Positions 40,562-50,290 are shown, counted from the first letter of the stretch. The stretch is DNA of 64,000 bases from Bacillus vallismortis (GCF_040784915.1 NZ_CP160797.1:3028137-3092136), one strand, 5' to 3'. The notes: generated by a model not told the origin, from the letters alone. A program made the numbers and translations.

Positions 40562-42058
40562 TTATTTTGCCTGTTTAAACGCTTCTTCGTATTCCTGAAT
40601 AATCTGCTTCCCGCCGCTTGATTCCCATTTTTCCACTTCTTTATCAAACTGGCTTTCTGTGATATCTCCTATTATATATTTATAGGTCGCGTCATCAATA
40701 ATTTTCTTCAGTTCATCTCCCCGTTCCGACTCCGCGGCGGAATACAAGCTTTCAGCAGGGTTTGAGACGATGATCTTTTCATTATCTTTTGTCAGCTCCT
40801 CGTACGCCGTCCGAAGCGGATCCCCAGTGTTTTTTAAGTAGGCTTTATCAATAGCGATTAAGGCGGACAGCGGCTGAATATCAGTCTGCCAGTCTTTCAC
40901 TTGGCTTTCCTTGCGTGTGAACGTTTTGCCCTCTCCTTTGTTGTAATGAACGCCGTCAATACCGTAAGTCATCAGGCTATAGACGTCTTCTTCAGCGGCT
41001 CGGTCGAAAAACGCCAAAATCCTTTTAAGCTCCGCTTCTGTTTTCACACTCGTTTTCGGGAAAGCAAACACGCCGTTATGGCCCCCTGACGCCCACACCC
41101 GCTCTTTCCCATCCGGGCCTTTTATGCGGTTGATGATCTCAAGGTCCATAGACTTATCAGAGGCATGGTCGCGAAGATTGACCGCATCTACCATATTGCC
41201 AATGTAGATGCCGGCTTTTCCTTGAGAAAACAGCTCCTGCTGCTGGGTTTTGCTTGTGACGGGAAAATCCTTATTCATATAGCCGTTATCACGCAGTTTT
41301 TTCATGTAGTTCATTGTGTCTTTGTATTCCTGCGTCATGAAATCAGGCGTGAACTTGCCGCCTGATTCCTTCCAGTCTGTCGGCATGCCTTCATACGAGC
41401 CAAGTGTTTTAAACGCGCCGTAAATGAAGTCATTGCGGTCTGTCAGTCCGAATGTATCGTCTTTCCCATCCTTATCCGGATCATCCTCCGTAAACGCTTT
41501 GGCCACTTCATAAAGCTCATCAAGCGTTCCCGGCGTTTTCAAATTCAAATTGTCCAGCCAGTCCTTCCGAATGACGATCCCTTGTCTGGAGAGCGGACGT
41601 TCTCTGTATACCCCGTAGAGCTTGCCGTCGATCGTCACGTTTTTATTAATAAGTTTATTCATTTTGCTTAAGTTGGGGTAATCTTTGATATAATCGCTAA
41701 TTTCCCAAAACATTCCTGATCTGAAGGCATTCATGACTGACGAATTTTTAATATCCTGGATGGTCACGATTTGCGGAAGATTGCCGGCTGCAAGCGCCGC
41801 ATTCAGCCTGTCTTCTTTCACTGCGTCAGGAACCCAAGTGATGTCCAGTTCTGTATTTGTCAGCTTTTCAATTTCTTTAATCGCCCTGTCTTTCGGCGGC
41901 TGCTGGTGATACAAAATCGCCATCCAAGACAGCTTTACCTTTGAATCCGAGTCAGCTTTACCCTCAGCCGAAGACTGATCAGCCCCTTTACAGCCCGCCA
42001 TCACTCCGCCGAGTGCAAATACAAGCACAATCAAAAGCACCCTCCATTTGTTTCCCAT
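40562..42058 (-). CDS. ytcQ: Sugar-binding lipoprotein YtcQ
   Basis: A 498-aa extracellular solute-binding lipoprotein (LplA-like) of an ABC importer. The signal peptide WRVLLIVLVFALGGVMAGC ends in the lipobox V-M-A-G-C (Cys near 21). The mature protein has the family pattern with a calcium-like loop DDPDKDGKDDTFGLTDRND. The expected partner permeases are YtcP and YteP; the ligand is probably a rhamnogalacturonan-derived oligosaccharide. The ATG at 42058 follows GGAGGGG at good spacing. A long upstream extension to 42292 overlaps ytcP in another frame and was rejected. It lies 23 nt after ytcP. Confidence 0.94.
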   Translation of the reverse strand: MGNKWRVLLIVLVFALGGVMAGCKGADQSSAEGKADSDSKVKLSWMAILYHQQPPKDRAIKEIEKLTNTELDITWVPDAVKEDRLNAALAAGNLPQIVTIQDIKNSSVMNAFRSGMFWEISDYIKDYPNLSKMNKLINKNVTIDGKLYGVYRERPLSRQGIVIRKDWLDNLNLKTPGTLDELYEVAKAFTEDDPDKDGKDDTFGLTDRNDFIYGAFKTLGSYEGMPTDWKESGGKFTPDFMTQEYKDTMNYMKKLRDNGYMNKDFPVTSKTQQQELFSQGKAGIYIGNMVDAVNLRDHASDKSMDLEIINRIKGPDGKERVWASGGHNGVFAFPKTSVKTEAELKRILAFFDRAAEEDVYSLMTYGIDGVHYNKGEGKTFTRKESQVKDWQTDIQPLSALIAIDKAYLKNTGDPLRTAYEELTKDNEKIIVSNPAESLYSAAESERGDELKKIIDDATYKYIIGDITESQFDKEVEKWESSGGKQIIQEYEEAFKQAK

Positions 42059-42081
42059 CGTACCCCTCCGTTTCATATTCT

Positions 42082-42942
42082 TTATCCTTTGACAGATCCC
42101 AGCAAAGCTCCTTTTGCAAAATGCTTTTGTATAAAAGGATAGACAAGCAGAACCGGGATGGTCGCCACCACTATGACCGCCATTTTGATAGTTTGCTCGG
42201 GCGGCGGGCTGCCCGACCCCATTTCTGACATATCCCCCTGCATCCCGCTTGATACAATTACGATTTGGCGCAGAAGCACCTGAATCGGCCATTTTGTTGA
42301 ATCATTTAAGTACAAAATCGCTGTCATATACGTGTTCCAATACGTGACCGCATAAAATAGTGATATCGTTGCGATCGCAGGAAGAGACAGCGGCAGCACA
42401 AGTTTAAAGAAAATGCCCAGGTCATTGCACCCGTCAATTTTCGCGGACTCTTCCAGGCTTGACGGGATATTTTGAAAGAAGTTTTTCAGAATGATCAGGT
42501 TAAAGGCATTAATGGCTGTCGGCAAAATGAGCGCCCAGTAAGAATCGAGCAATCCTAGCGATTTGACCACAAGGAAAGTCGGAATCATGCCGCCGCTGAA
42601 GAGCATCGTAAATACGACGAGAAACATGAGCGGCTGCCGGCCGATTAACTCGCGGCGGGATAACCCGTAAGCCATCAGGGAAGAAAGAAACATGCTGGCC
42701 GCAGTGCCTATCACTGTCACAAACACAGAAACAAGCAAACTCTTATAAATAATATCTGTTGAAAAAATGTAACGATAAGCATCTAGCGAAAAAGTAGACG
42801 GTATTAAAATGAATTTTTTCGACACAACTTCTTCTACTGTGGCGAAGGATGCCGCGATGACATGAATAAACGGAAGTACGCATATTAAAGCGAACATCAG
42901 CAAAAACCCGTAAATCAAAATATCAAACAGGCGACTTTTCAG
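42082..42942 (-). CDS. ytcP: ABC sugar importer permease YtcP
   Basis: A 286-aa permease (LplC/AraQ-like) with six membrane segments, starting KSRLFDILIYGFLLMFALICVLPFIHV. The EAA loop is ESAKIDGCNDLGIFFKLVLPLSLP. Start choice is difficult: the length of known YtcP points to position 42942, where the codon is CTG. Other options are a GTG at 42963 and a TTG at 42996, neither with a good ribosome site. The GAGAGGTGGGAG stretch at about 42953-42964 is the only Shine-Dalgarno-like sequence. It forms an operon with ytcQ and a cre-like site lies just upstream. Confidence 0.85.
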   Translation of the reverse strand: MKSRLFDILIYGFLLMFALICVLPFIHVIAASFATVEEVVSKKFILIPSTFSLDAYRYIFSTDIIYKSLLVSVFVTVIGTAASMFLSSLMAYGLSRRELIGRQPLMFLVVFTMLFSGGMIPTFLVVKSLGLLDSYWALILPTAINAFNLIILKNFFQNIPSSLEESAKIDGCNDLGIFFKLVLPLSLPAIATISLFYAVTYWNTYMTAILYLNDSTKWPIQVLLRQIVIVSSGMQGDMSEMGSGSPPPEQTIKMAVIVVATIPVLLVYPFIQKHFAKGALLGSVKG

Positions 42943-42971
42943 TGAATGTGCGATAGCTCCCACCTCTCTTT

Positions 42972-42985
42972 TGTAAGCGTTACCA
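42972..42985. promoter_or_regulatory. Candidate cre (CcpA) site before ytcP
   Basis: TGTAAGCGTTACCA matches 13 of 14 positions of TGWAANCGNTNWCA. It lies 30 nt upstream of the proposed ytcP start, in the leader of the ytcP-ytcQ operon, so glucose repression by CcpA is expected. Confidence 0.65.
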
Positions 42986-43073
42986 TTCTTTTTCAAACGA
43001 GCTGCAGCACGTGACGATATCGTGTCTAAAATGTAGCAAATCTGTCATTGCCATGTCTATAATCATTTGAACA

Positions 43074-43097
43074 GAGTCCCCGGTCTGGCGGGGACTC
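43074..43097. repeat. Perfect 8-bp inverted repeat between ytcP and ytbQ
   Basis: GAGTCCCC and GGGGACTC are separated by 8 nt, in the gap between ytbQ (ending at 43151) and ytcP. No T run follows on either strand, so it is not a standard terminator. Its role is unknown. Confidence 0.45.
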
Positions 43098-43129
43098 TCG
43101 TGAAGGAAAAGCCGATGATAAAAGAAAAA

Positions 43130-43158
43130 GAGCATAATCTTAGAAAATGATTATGCTC
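43130..43158 (-). terminator. Terminator of the biotin operon after ytbQ
   Basis: GAGCATAATC and GATTATGCTC form a perfect 10-bp stem overlapping the ytbQ stop codon. TTTTTCTTTT follows on the minus strand. Confidence 0.87.
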
Positions 43159-43912
43159 CGTTCTCTTCCTCTTCCAGAAGTTCGGATGTATTGATTTGGG
43201 GCGAAAAACCGAGTTCGTTAACAGCGGATGCAATAGACCACGGCCGGCCTTGGTTGTCAGAGACGGCGTAATACGTGCCGTACCGGATATTGGTTTCAAT
43301 GGCGGCTTTGAAAATCGACAGCAGATCAGGATGAGAAAGCAGTGTCTTTTTCGTCCGTTCTTTTTCATGCAGCGTATCCATTTCATCTGTGACGACTGTT
43401 CCGATTCGAAGGTTGATTACTGAAAGCTTATTTTCCAAATAAAATAAATGGCCGATCTGTTCAGAGGTCAGCTTTAATACACCGTACAAGTTTTTTGACA
43501 GCGGATAATCGCTTGTTGTGATCTCACGTCCTAAGAGCGAACGCCCGTCTTTTTCATACACATCTGTCACATGATTGCTGCTGGCGAACACGAGCTTTTG
43601 AATGCCGAGCTCCGCTGCGGCGCGGCACAAGTAATAGCTTGCCCTATAGAAAACATCCGTCATTTTCTCAAATTCATTGATGTCCATGACATCGTATTTG
43701 ATTTTAACAGCCAATAAATTCAAGATCACATCTGTATCTTTCGGAATTTTCTTCAACAGCTCCCCATAATTTGCCGCGTCAGCCTGAATGGAAGAAGCTT
43801 TGCCATCGAAATGATCTTTATCAAGCACTGTCACTTCATAATCTGCTGTAAGCCCTTCAGCCAGCAGTCTCCCAATCACACCATTTCCGCCGGCGATCAG
43901 CACTTTTTTCAC
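43151..43912 (-). CDS. ytbQ: NAD-dependent epimerase/dehydratase-like YtbQ
   Basis: A 253-aa short-chain-type NAD-binding protein. The N-terminal loop is IAGGNGVIGRLLAEGL and the catalytic Tyr-x-x-x-Lys is YGVLK (near residue 160), with FASSNHVTDVY containing the catalytic-type Ser. It is the last gene of the biotin operon, after bioI. A specific biotin-pathway step for it is not known. The GTG at 43912 is 9 nt from GGGGA. A GTG at 43921 is adjacent to that site and less likely. Confidence 0.85.
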   Translation of the reverse strand: MKKVLIAGGNGVIGRLLAEGLTADYEVTVLDKDHFDGKASSIQADAANYGELLKKIPKDTDVILNLLAVKIKYDVMDINEFEKMTDVFYRASYYLCRAAAELGIQKLVFASSNHVTDVYEKDGRSLLGREITTSDYPLSKNLYGVLKLTSEQIGHLFYLENKLSVINLRIGTVVTDEMDTLHEKERTKKTLLSHPDLLSIFKAAIETNIRYGTYYAVSDNQGRPWSIASAVNELGFSPQINTSELLEEEENGA

Positions 43913-43987
43913 TGTGTTCACTCCCCTTTTTTATAGATTGCCCATTTTCGGCGGGGCTGACACTTTTTTTGGCACTCACAGGCTGGT

Positions 43988-45175
43988 TTAGTCAAAAGTC
44001 ACTGGCAGCTCTTCAAGCGCCCGAAAGCCAAAAAGCGGCCGGTATCGGCATTCAGAAACAGCGAGCTTAAGACCGGTCATTCGCTGCATCAGGGTATGAA
44101 TCGCAATTTGTGCTTCTAATCGTGCCAGCGAGGATCCTATGCAAACATGATGGCCATGTCCGAATGAGAGGTGCGGATTAGGGCTTCTGGTTATATCGAA
44201 GACATCTGCCTGCGTGAATATGTTTGGATCTCGATTGGCAGCCCCTAATAGAAGATAGATTTGTTCCCCTTGACGGATCGTCACCCCGCTGATGTCAATA
44301 TCTTCTGAGGCAACTCTGGCTGTCATTTGCGTGGGGCTCTCATAGCGTAAACATTCCTCAATTGCGGTACCGATCAGATCAGGGTTTTCTTTTAGCTTCA
44401 AAAGCTGTTCTGGATGCCGCAGCAGACTAAGGATTGAATTGCTGATAAGATTGACCGTTGTCTCATGTCCGGCAATCGCCAGGAGTATGCACGTAGATGC
44501 CGCTTCCTCTTCCGTCAGCTTATTCTTTTCTGTCCCATTCAAAAGCATGCTGATCATATCCTGTTTAGGATGGCGTTTCCGCTTTTGAATCAGCTCTCTA
44601 AAATATGCCATAGCCTGTACAGCGATATGATTGCCCTCTGTTAAAGCCTTTCTTGACCGGGTAAAATCAATTGTTTGAACGAGACTTGAAGCCCATTCTT
44701 TTAATTGCTCCCTATCTTCGGCCGGTACACCTATCATGTTAGCAATGACGTAGCTTGCCAAAGGAAAAGCAAAGTCCGAAATGACCTCCATCTTTTTTTT
44801 ACCTTGCACTTGATCAAGCAAGTAGTGGACAGTTTCATCGATATACGGACGATAGCACGCTGACATTCTCGGGGTAAACGCTCCGCTGGCCATCGTCCGC
44901 AATCGCCTATGATCAGGCTGATTCTGAAACAGCATCATTTGATTTTGTACATGTTTAAGATCTTGATATTTGATTGACGTTTCCGGCAGCGGAGCACGAA
45001 CTTTGAATCTCGCATCTTTTAAAATAGCTGCCGTTTCTTCATATCCTGTGACATACCAGCCCGGATATTTCAAGAAACTCCCTTTATATATAGGATGGAC
45101 AGCGCGCATTGTTTCGTAAAAAGGATATGGATTTTTCAAAAACTCAGATGATGCAGCTGAAAATGCAATTGTCAT
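43988..45175 (-). CDS. bioI: Cytochrome P450 BioI (pimelic acid-forming)
   Basis: A 395-aa P450 that cleaves the carbon chain of acyl-ACP (or fatty acid) to give a pimeloyl unit for biotin synthesis. The heme-binding loop FGHGHHVCIGSSLARLE carries the Cys ligand near residue 345. The I-helix motif is LLAIAGHETTVNLIS, and the ExxR motif is ECLRYE (its Arg within ESPTQMTARV context). It acts in the cytoplasm with flavodoxin or ferredoxin partners. The ribosome site AAAGGAG is well placed. It is separated from bioB by a terminator, so its expression is probably only a fraction of bioWAFDB. Confidence 0.95.
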   Translation of the reverse strand: MTIAFSAASSEFLKNPYPFYETMRAVHPIYKGSFLKYPGWYVTGYEETAAILKDARFKVRAPLPETSIKYQDLKHVQNQMMLFQNQPDHRRLRTMASGAFTPRMSACYRPYIDETVHYLLDQVQGKKKMEVISDFAFPLASYVIANMIGVPAEDREQLKEWASSLVQTIDFTRSRKALTEGNHIAVQAMAYFRELIQKRKRHPKQDMISMLLNGTEKNKLTEEEAASTCILLAIAGHETTVNLISNSILSLLRHPEQLLKLKENPDLIGTAIEECLRYESPTQMTARVASEDIDISGVTIRQGEQIYLLLGAANRDPNIFTQADVFDITRSPNPHLSFGHGHHVCIGSSLARLEAQIAIHTLMQRMTGLKLAVSECRYRPLFGFRALEELPVTFD

Positions 45176-45201
45176 TTGATCTTCTCCTTTCTGTCAAAAA
45201 T

Positions 45202-45232
45202 AAAAGCAATCGACATCACACCGATCGCTTTT
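45202..45232 (-). terminator. Internal terminator between bioB and bioI
   Basis: On the minus strand, AAAAGCGATCG and CGATTGCTTTT form an 11-bp stem (one G-T wobble) followed by TTTTATTTTT. Partial termination between bioB and bioI is known in B. subtilis and fits this position. Confidence 0.82.
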
Positions 45233-45242
45233 ATTGATTCTT

Positions 45243-46250
45243 TCAGCTTTTCGCGCTTAAACTGGCCTTCATTTCTTCGACTGATTCGACTTCAAAGCCT
45301 AAATCACTCAGCATTTTATGGTCCTCCGTCTCCTCCTGTCCGGCAGTTGTTAAGTAATCTCCGACAAAAATGGAGTTAGCGGCGTAAAGACCCAATGGCT
45401 GCAATGAGCGTAGATTGACCTCTCTTCCTCCGGAAATGCGGATTTCTTTTGACGGGTTGATAAAACGGAACAGCGCCAGCACTTTTAAACAATACAGCGG
45501 ATTTAATTCGTTAACGCCTTCTAATGGCGTGCCGTCAATCGCATGTAAAAAATTCACCGGAATGGAATCCGCGTCAAGGACCTTCAAGCTTTTTGCAATG
45601 TCGATGACGTCCTGTTTCGTCTCCTTCATTCCGATAATGGCGCCTGAACACGGAGACAGCCCTGATTCTTTTGCCACTTCAACCGTATTGACCCTGTCAT
45701 CGTATGTATGTGAAGTCGTGATGTTGGAATGGTTTCTCTGTGATGTATTCAAATTATGGTTATAGCGGTCTACTCCGGCTTCTTTCAGCCGCTTCGCCTG
45801 CTCCGGCTTTAACAGCCCGAGGCACGCACAAACCTTCAGTCCATACGTCTCTTTAATTTCCTGCACCGCGTCTACGACCTGATCCACTTCTCTGTTGGAC
45901 GGCCCCCTGCCGCTTGCCACGATACAATATGTGCCGATATTCAGATCATGCGCCCGCTTTGCGCCTTCGAGAAGCGTATCCTTATTCACCATCCGGTAAG
46001 CCTGAATCGGCGCTTTCGAAATCGAAGACTGTGAACAATAGCCGCAGTTTTCCGGACAGAGTCCCGATTTGGCATTCATAATCATATTGAGCTTTACTTT
46101 TTTGCCGTAAAAGTGTTTTCTGATTTGAAAAGCTCCATGCATCAAAAGCAAGATGTCTTCATCTGGACAGTTTAATATCGAAAGCGCTTCTTCGTTGGTC
46201 ACTTCTGTTCCAGCCAGCACCCGGTCTGCGAGTTCCATCCATTGATTCAT
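45243..46250 (-). CDS. bioB: Biotin synthase
   Basis: Radical SAM enzyme that inserts sulfur into dethiobiotin. The 335-aa protein has the CxxxCxxC cluster motif CPENCGYCSQS near residue 55, and the second-cluster residues lie in GTYCIVASGRGPSNREV, KVCACLGLL and the barrel following it (HNLNTSQRNHSNI). The ATG at 46250 is the normal start, with GGGGG upstream. In-frame extension to 46373 runs into bioD and was rejected. It lies 2 nt after bioD. Confidence 0.97.
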   Translation of the reverse strand: MNQWMELADRVLAGTEVTNEEALSILNCPDEDILLLMHGAFQIRKHFYGKKVKLNMIMNAKSGLCPENCGYCSQSSISKAPIQAYRMVNKDTLLEGAKRAHDLNIGTYCIVASGRGPSNREVDQVVDAVQEIKETYGLKVCACLGLLKPEQAKRLKEAGVDRYNHNLNTSQRNHSNITTSHTYDDRVNTVEVAKESGLSPCSGAIIGMKETKQDVIDIAKSLKVLDADSIPVNFLHAIDGTPLEGVNELNPLYCLKVLALFRFINPSKEIRISGGREVNLRSLQPLGLYAANSIFVGDYLTTAGQEETEDHKMLSDLGFEVESVEEMKASLSAKS

Positions 46251-46252
46251 TC

Positions 46253-46948
46253 TCATACCCCCATTTGATTCATCAGTAATGATAGATTGATATGGTCTTT
46301 TACCATATGTAGAACGGTTTCTTTCGTCACATTGGCAAGCTGTGGCGTAACTCCTAAAATCGGCACACCGCATAAGCGCTCAATCATTTCAGGATTGGTT
46401 TTTTCATCATCAGCAGGAGAAGCACTGATTCCATTGATGACAATTCCGGCGATTGGCAGACCCATGCTTTTTGCATATTGGACAGTTAAAAAGGTATGAT
46501 TAACCGTCCCAAGATGAGGACGTGCCACAATGATCATGGGAAGCTGCAGCGCTTTTATGACATGGCTGACTAAAAAATCCTCTCCCAACGGCACAGAAAT
46601 ACCACCCGCACCTTCTACGATGAAGCATTCATGTTTTTCTCTTATCCGCTCCCAATGGCTTAAGACCTCTTCCATGGTGACAGCCTTTCCCTCCAGCTTC
46701 CCTGCAACGTATGGTGCAAGCGGCGCTTTGAAGGCAAAAGGTGTAATGTCTTCCTGAGAAAGACTCGTCTGCGACATGGACTTCAGCAGACTTGTATCGC
46801 TATCCGGATGATGGCGAGATATGCCGCTTAAAAATGGTTTAAACACCCCGACATCTCTGTTATGTTCTCGTAATAAAGCGGCAAGACCGCTAGATATAAC
46901 CGTTTTCCCCACTTCTGTATCTGTTCCTGTCACAAAAAAACCCCTCAA
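46253..46948 (-). CDS. bioD: Dethiobiotin synthetase
   Basis: A 231-aa ATP-dependent carboxylase that closes the ureido ring of 7,8-diaminopelargonate. The P-loop is VTGTDTEVGKTVIS (residues 5-18), and VEGAGGISVPLG is the second conserved motif. Its ATG overlaps the bioF stop by 4 nt, so the two are coupled in translation. Confidence 0.96.
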   Translation of the reverse strand: MRGFFVTGTDTEVGKTVISSGLAALLREHNRDVGVFKPFLSGISRHHPDSDTSLLKSMSQTSLSQEDITPFAFKAPLAPYVAGKLEGKAVTMEEVLSHWERIREKHECFIVEGAGGISVPLGEDFLVSHVIKALQLPMIIVARPHLGTVNHTFLTVQYAKSMGLPIAGIVINGISASPADDEKTNPEMIERLCGVPILGVTPQLANVTKETVLHMVKDHINLSLLMNQMGV

Positions 46949-48114
46949 ATGATGTGCATCTCCTTTCCAATTGAATGAAATGATGTCAGCAAATGATCAA
47001 TATCACTCATTCTGTGGTCAGCGGTGATTGTTAATCTGATCCGGCTTTCACCTGGCGCAACGGTCGGCGGCCGAATGGCCGGGGCATAAATTCCCTTGTC
47101 CTGCAGCTTTTCAGCAAATGTGACCGTTTTTCGGGCATCGCCGATGACCACAGGAATAATCGGCGTGTGATCCCCTTTTACCAAATACCCCATGTCCTTC
47201 AGACTAGTTCTGATCATGTTGATATCAGAAAATAAAAGCTGCCGTTTTTCCCTGCTGTCTTCAATGATGTTGAAAGCTTCATAAGCAGCCGCACAGCTGG
47301 CTGGCGGAATGGCGGTTTGAAAGATAAATGTTCTGGCATGGTTGAGCAAGAAGTCGATGGCGACCGCTGAACCTGCGGCGAAACCTCCCTCTGCGCCAAC
47401 CGCTTTGCTTAAGGTGCCGATCACAATATCAGGACAAACGCCAAAGTATTCACTCGTTCCCCCTCCCGAATCACCCAAAACACCTGTGGCGTGGGCATCA
47501 TCAACGATCACGAAGGCATGATAGCGTTTCGCAAGCGAGATGATCTGATCAAGAGGGGCAATCGTGCCATCCATGCTGAAGACCCCGTCTGTTACGATAA
47601 AACGGTGCTGATAACGTTGTGTTTCGTTCAGCTTGTTTTCAAGATCATCCATATTAATATGCCGATAAACAACTGTATCAGCCTTAGACAGCCGGCAGCC
47701 ATCAATAATACTCGCATGATTTAATTGATCACTTAAAATGACATCTTCCTTTTCCGGCAATGATGAAAGGACACCGGCATTGGCCAAATAACCGCTCGAA
47801 AACAGCAAAGCCGCTTCCGTCCGTTTAAAGCCGGCAATCTTTTTTTCAAGCTTTTCATGCCAAACCGAATTGCCTGTCGTTAAACGTGATCCGCTGCTTC
47901 CCGCCCCATATTGCTGCAGTGCTTCTTGGGCCGCAGAGATCAAGCGGCTATGGCTTGCGAGTCCTAAATAATTGTTTGAGGACCAGACCGTTTGATTCTT
48001 GCCGTTCATTTTCCTCTCTGGAAACGGAGCCCCATTCATTGCCCGCAAATTACGGTATACGCCGGCTGCCTTCACTCTGTCTAACCGCTCGTTTAACCAG
48101 GCGTCAAGCTTCAA
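46945..48114 (-). CDS. bioF: 8-amino-7-oxononanoate synthase
   Basis: A 389-aa PLP enzyme that condenses pimeloyl thioester with alanine. The PLP lysine is in [13 protein letters not shown] (near residue 238), and the [12 protein letters not shown] loop and ATGNS-type N-terminal motif ([19 protein letters not shown]) are present. It overlaps the bioA stop by 11 nt. All biotin genes from bioW to bioB overlap or nearly touch. Confidence 0.96.
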   Translation of the reverse strand: MKLDAWLNERLDRVKAAGVYRNLRAMNGAPFPERKMNGKNQTVWSSNNYLGLASHSRLISAAQEALQQYGAGSSGSRLTTGNSVWHEKLEKKIAGFKRTEAALLFSSGYLANAGVLSSLPEKEDVILSDQLNHASIIDGCRLSKADTVVYRHINMDDLENKLNETQRYQHRFIVTDGVFSMDGTIAPLDQIISLAKRYHAFVIVDDAHATGVLGDSGGGTSEYFGVCPDIVIGTLSKAVGAEGGFAAGSAVAIDFLLNHARTFIFQTAIPPASCAAAYEAFNIIEDSREKRQLLFSDINMIRTSLKDMGYLVKGDHTPIIPVVIGDARKTVTFAEKLQDKGIYAPAIRPPTVAPGESRIRLTITADHRMSDIDHLLTSFHSIGKEMHII

Positions 48115-49450
48115 GGCTTGTAACCTCTTCGATCGCTTGTTTCATAATGTCAATCATTTCAGCGAGCTCTTCAGTTGTGCTGGCGAGAGGAGGCAGAAAT
48201 GCAATCACGTCCCCAAGCGGCCTTGTCAGCATGCCAAGCTCTCGCATTTTTAAGGAAACTTTGTATCCGACCCGCCGATCAGCAGGATAAGGCTTTTTGC
48301 TTTCCTTTGATTGAACAAGCTCGGCGCCGCACATAAAGCCCAGCTGCCGAATATCCCCCACATGAGGAAGAGCGTACAGATCTTGAAGAAGGAAATGGAG
48401 TTTTTCACTTTTTTGCGCTACTTGTTCAACAATGTTTTCAGATTCAAATAATGCCAGATTTTCAAGCGCTACCGCACAGCCAAGCTGATTTCCCGTATAG
48501 GAATGGCCATGGAAAAAAGTTTTTTGGTTTTCATAATCATCATAGAATGCCTTATAGATGTCTTCAGTGGCAAACGTAACGGCGATTGGCAAATAGCCTC
48601 CCGTAATGCCTTTTCCGGCAGCCATCAGATCAGGCTGGACATGCTCGTGCTCACACGCAAACATTTTTCCGGTACGGCCAAAACCTGTAGCGACTTCATC
48701 AACGATCATTAACACATCGTATGTTGTACATAGCTCGCGCACACCCGCCAAATATCCTTCCGGCATCACAATCATACCGGACGCTCCTTGAACCATTGAT
48801 TCAATGGAAAGCGCGGCAATTTCCCCGTGATGTTCCTCGAGCAGCTGTTCAAGCTCTCGCAGGCATTCATCACGGCACTCGTCAGGATCGCCGCTTTCAG
48901 AGCGGTACACATAAGGAATCGGAGCTTTGTAGCTATCAAACATTAACGGGCCGTATACGTGGTGGAACAGCTCAATTGAACCGACACTGACGGCGCCAAT
49001 CGTATCACCGTGATAGCCATTTTTCATGGCAATAAATGTTTGTTTCTCAGGCCTTCCGATGTTCTTCCAATATTGAAACGCCATTTTCAAGGCGATTTCC
49101 ATCGCTTCTGCACCGCTGTCTGAATAAAAGACCCGCGTAAGGTTTTTCGGGCTGATGTTGATTAATGTTTCGGCAAGCTGGGTTGCAGGAACATTAGTCA
49201 TGCCCAATAACGTGGAGTGCGCGATTTTTCCGAGCTGTTTTTTTATGGCGTCATCTAATTCCTTTTTGCGGTGCCCATGGACATTAAGCCAAACAGAAGA
49301 AAAACCGTCATAGTATTCCTTGCCGTTTATGTCTTTGACTTTGATTCCATTGCCGCTTTCGATGATTAATGGGTTTTCATCATAATCTTTCATTTGGGTA
49401 AATGGCAGCCAGAGGTGCTTTTTACTGTTTTCTATCAAATCATGAGTCAT
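48104..49450 (-). CDS. bioA: 7,8-diaminopelargonate aminotransferase (lysine-dependent)
   Basis: A 448-aa class III PLP aminotransferase that converts 8-amino-7-oxononanoate to diaminopelargonate. The B. subtilis enzyme is unusual in using lysine rather than SAM as amino donor (also called BioK). The motif [13 protein letters not shown] precedes the PLP lysine in [13 protein letters not shown] (near residue 283). The donor preference is taken from the known orthologue and cannot be read here. It overlaps bioW by 11 nt. Confidence 0.95.
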   Translation of the reverse strand: MTHDLIENSKKHLWLPFTQMKDYDENPLIIESGNGIKVKDINGKEYYDGFSSVWLNVHGHRKKELDDAIKKQLGKIAHSTLLGMTNVPATQLAETLINISPKNLTRVFYSDSGAEAMEIALKMAFQYWKNIGRPEKQTFIAMKNGYHGDTIGAVSVGSIELFHHVYGPLMFDSYKAPIPYVYRSESGDPDECRDECLRELEQLLEEHHGEIAALSIESMVQGASGMIVMPEGYLAGVRELCTTYDVLMIVDEVATGFGRTGKMFACEHEHVQPDLMAAGKGITGGYLPIAVTFATEDIYKAFYDDYENQKTFFHGHSYTGNQLGCAVALENLALFESENIVEQVAQKSEKLHFLLQDLYALPHVGDIRQLGFMCGAELVQSKESKKPYPADRRVGYKVSLKMRELGMLTRPLGDVIAFLPPLASTTEELAEMIDIMKQAIEEVTSLEA

Positions 49451-50201
49451 GGTCTTCCTCCCACTCTATCAAAATAGGCTGTTTCTCCAGTTCATGTATG
49501 TACGTGTTGACATCTTCAGAGCCATCAATAAAAAAGATGCGGCAGCCCTCTTCAATCCCGTATTCTTTCATTGCTGTAATACGCTGATAGCCCATTTTTT
49601 TACCCGCAACGTAGCCTGTTATGTAATCAGGGTCATCTGACCAGCATAATTCCGCAATGGTTATCGGGTGCCGGCTAACCTTTGAAGCAAGTGCAAGAGC
49701 TTCTTTTATTCTTGGATGTGCCGGCACGTGAAAGCGAATCGCCCATTTTTCAAAATTGGCGTCCGTCCAATCTATTCTGGACACCCGCGTTTGATCAACC
49801 CGCTTCCCTGAGTGAATATCAAACACAACCGCTCCTCTGACACCCGACCATTCAGGGATTTGTTCATATGCTTTTTCAATCATTTCCCGTGAAACGCCTT
49901 CTCTTTCCAGTAACAATCGGGCAAGCACTTGTCCCTCTTCCGGGGAGCTCACTTCGTGTGTATGAACTGGCAATGGCTGAATAGTTTTAATCGGTTCATG
50001 AACCTCTTCGAATTGTATTTGCATAAAATCCGGTTTTCCTCTTGAATGGGATAATCCTTTTTCTAATAAGGCATTGACTGTGCGCTTCATCTCATGAAAT
50101 GGAATAAGCCGTTCTCCGCCGGATATATGCTTTCCGCCATCCTCATGAGATCCATTCATAGAAGCCCTCATTCTGACACTATAAAATGTTTCTTCTTGCA
50201 T
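49440..50201 (-). CDS. bioW: 6-carboxyhexanoate--CoA ligase (pimeloyl-CoA synthetase)
   Basis: Activates pimelate to pimeloyl-CoA with ATP, first gene of the biotin operon. The 253-aa protein shows [26 protein letters not shown] and [13 protein letters not shown]. The ATG at 50201 lies after GGGCGAGATGGG. A GTG at 50219 would add six residues. Around residue 130 the protein reads [13 protein letters not shown]. From memory the B. subtilis 168 protein has about six more residues at this place (259 aa in total), which would be a small in-frame deletion, to be confirmed by alignment. It is transcribed from a promoter overlapped by a BirA operator. Confidence 0.95.
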   Translation of the reverse strand: MQEETFYSVRMRASMNGSHEDGGKHISGGERLIPFHEMKRTVNALLEKGLSHSRGKPDFMQIQFEEVHEPIKTIQPLPVHTHEVSSPEEGQVLARLLLEREGVSREMIEKAYEQIPEWSGVRGAVVFDIHSGKRVDQTRVSRIDWTDANFEKWAIRFHVPAHPRIKEALALASKVSRHPITIAELCWSDDPDYITGYVAGKKMGYQRITAMKEYGIEEGCRIFFIDGSEDVNTYIHELEKQPILIEWEEDHDS

Positions 50202-50251
50202 CCCATCTCGCCCTTTCACTGCTAACTGAAGAACGTATATCCTATCCTATT

Positions 50252-50290
50252 CTAATTGTTAACCTATTATAAATAAAAGTTAACAATTAG
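50252..50290. promoter_or_regulatory. BirA operator of the biotin operon
   Basis: CTAATTGTTAAC and GTTAACAATTAG are perfect 12-bp inverted arms with a 15-nt spacer, matching the BirA operator layout (TTGTTAAC-N15-type). It lies directly downstream of the -10 box, over the expected transcription start. Confidence 0.92.

Noticed and set aside
40562..42292. 576-codon version of ytcQ
   Set aside because: The first 78 codons overlap ytcP and precede the proper signal peptide. The ATG at 42058 has a clear ribosome site.
45243..46373. 376-codon version of bioB
   Set aside because: The extension overlaps bioD and lacks BioB-like sequence. The ATG at 46250 gives the normal 335 residues.
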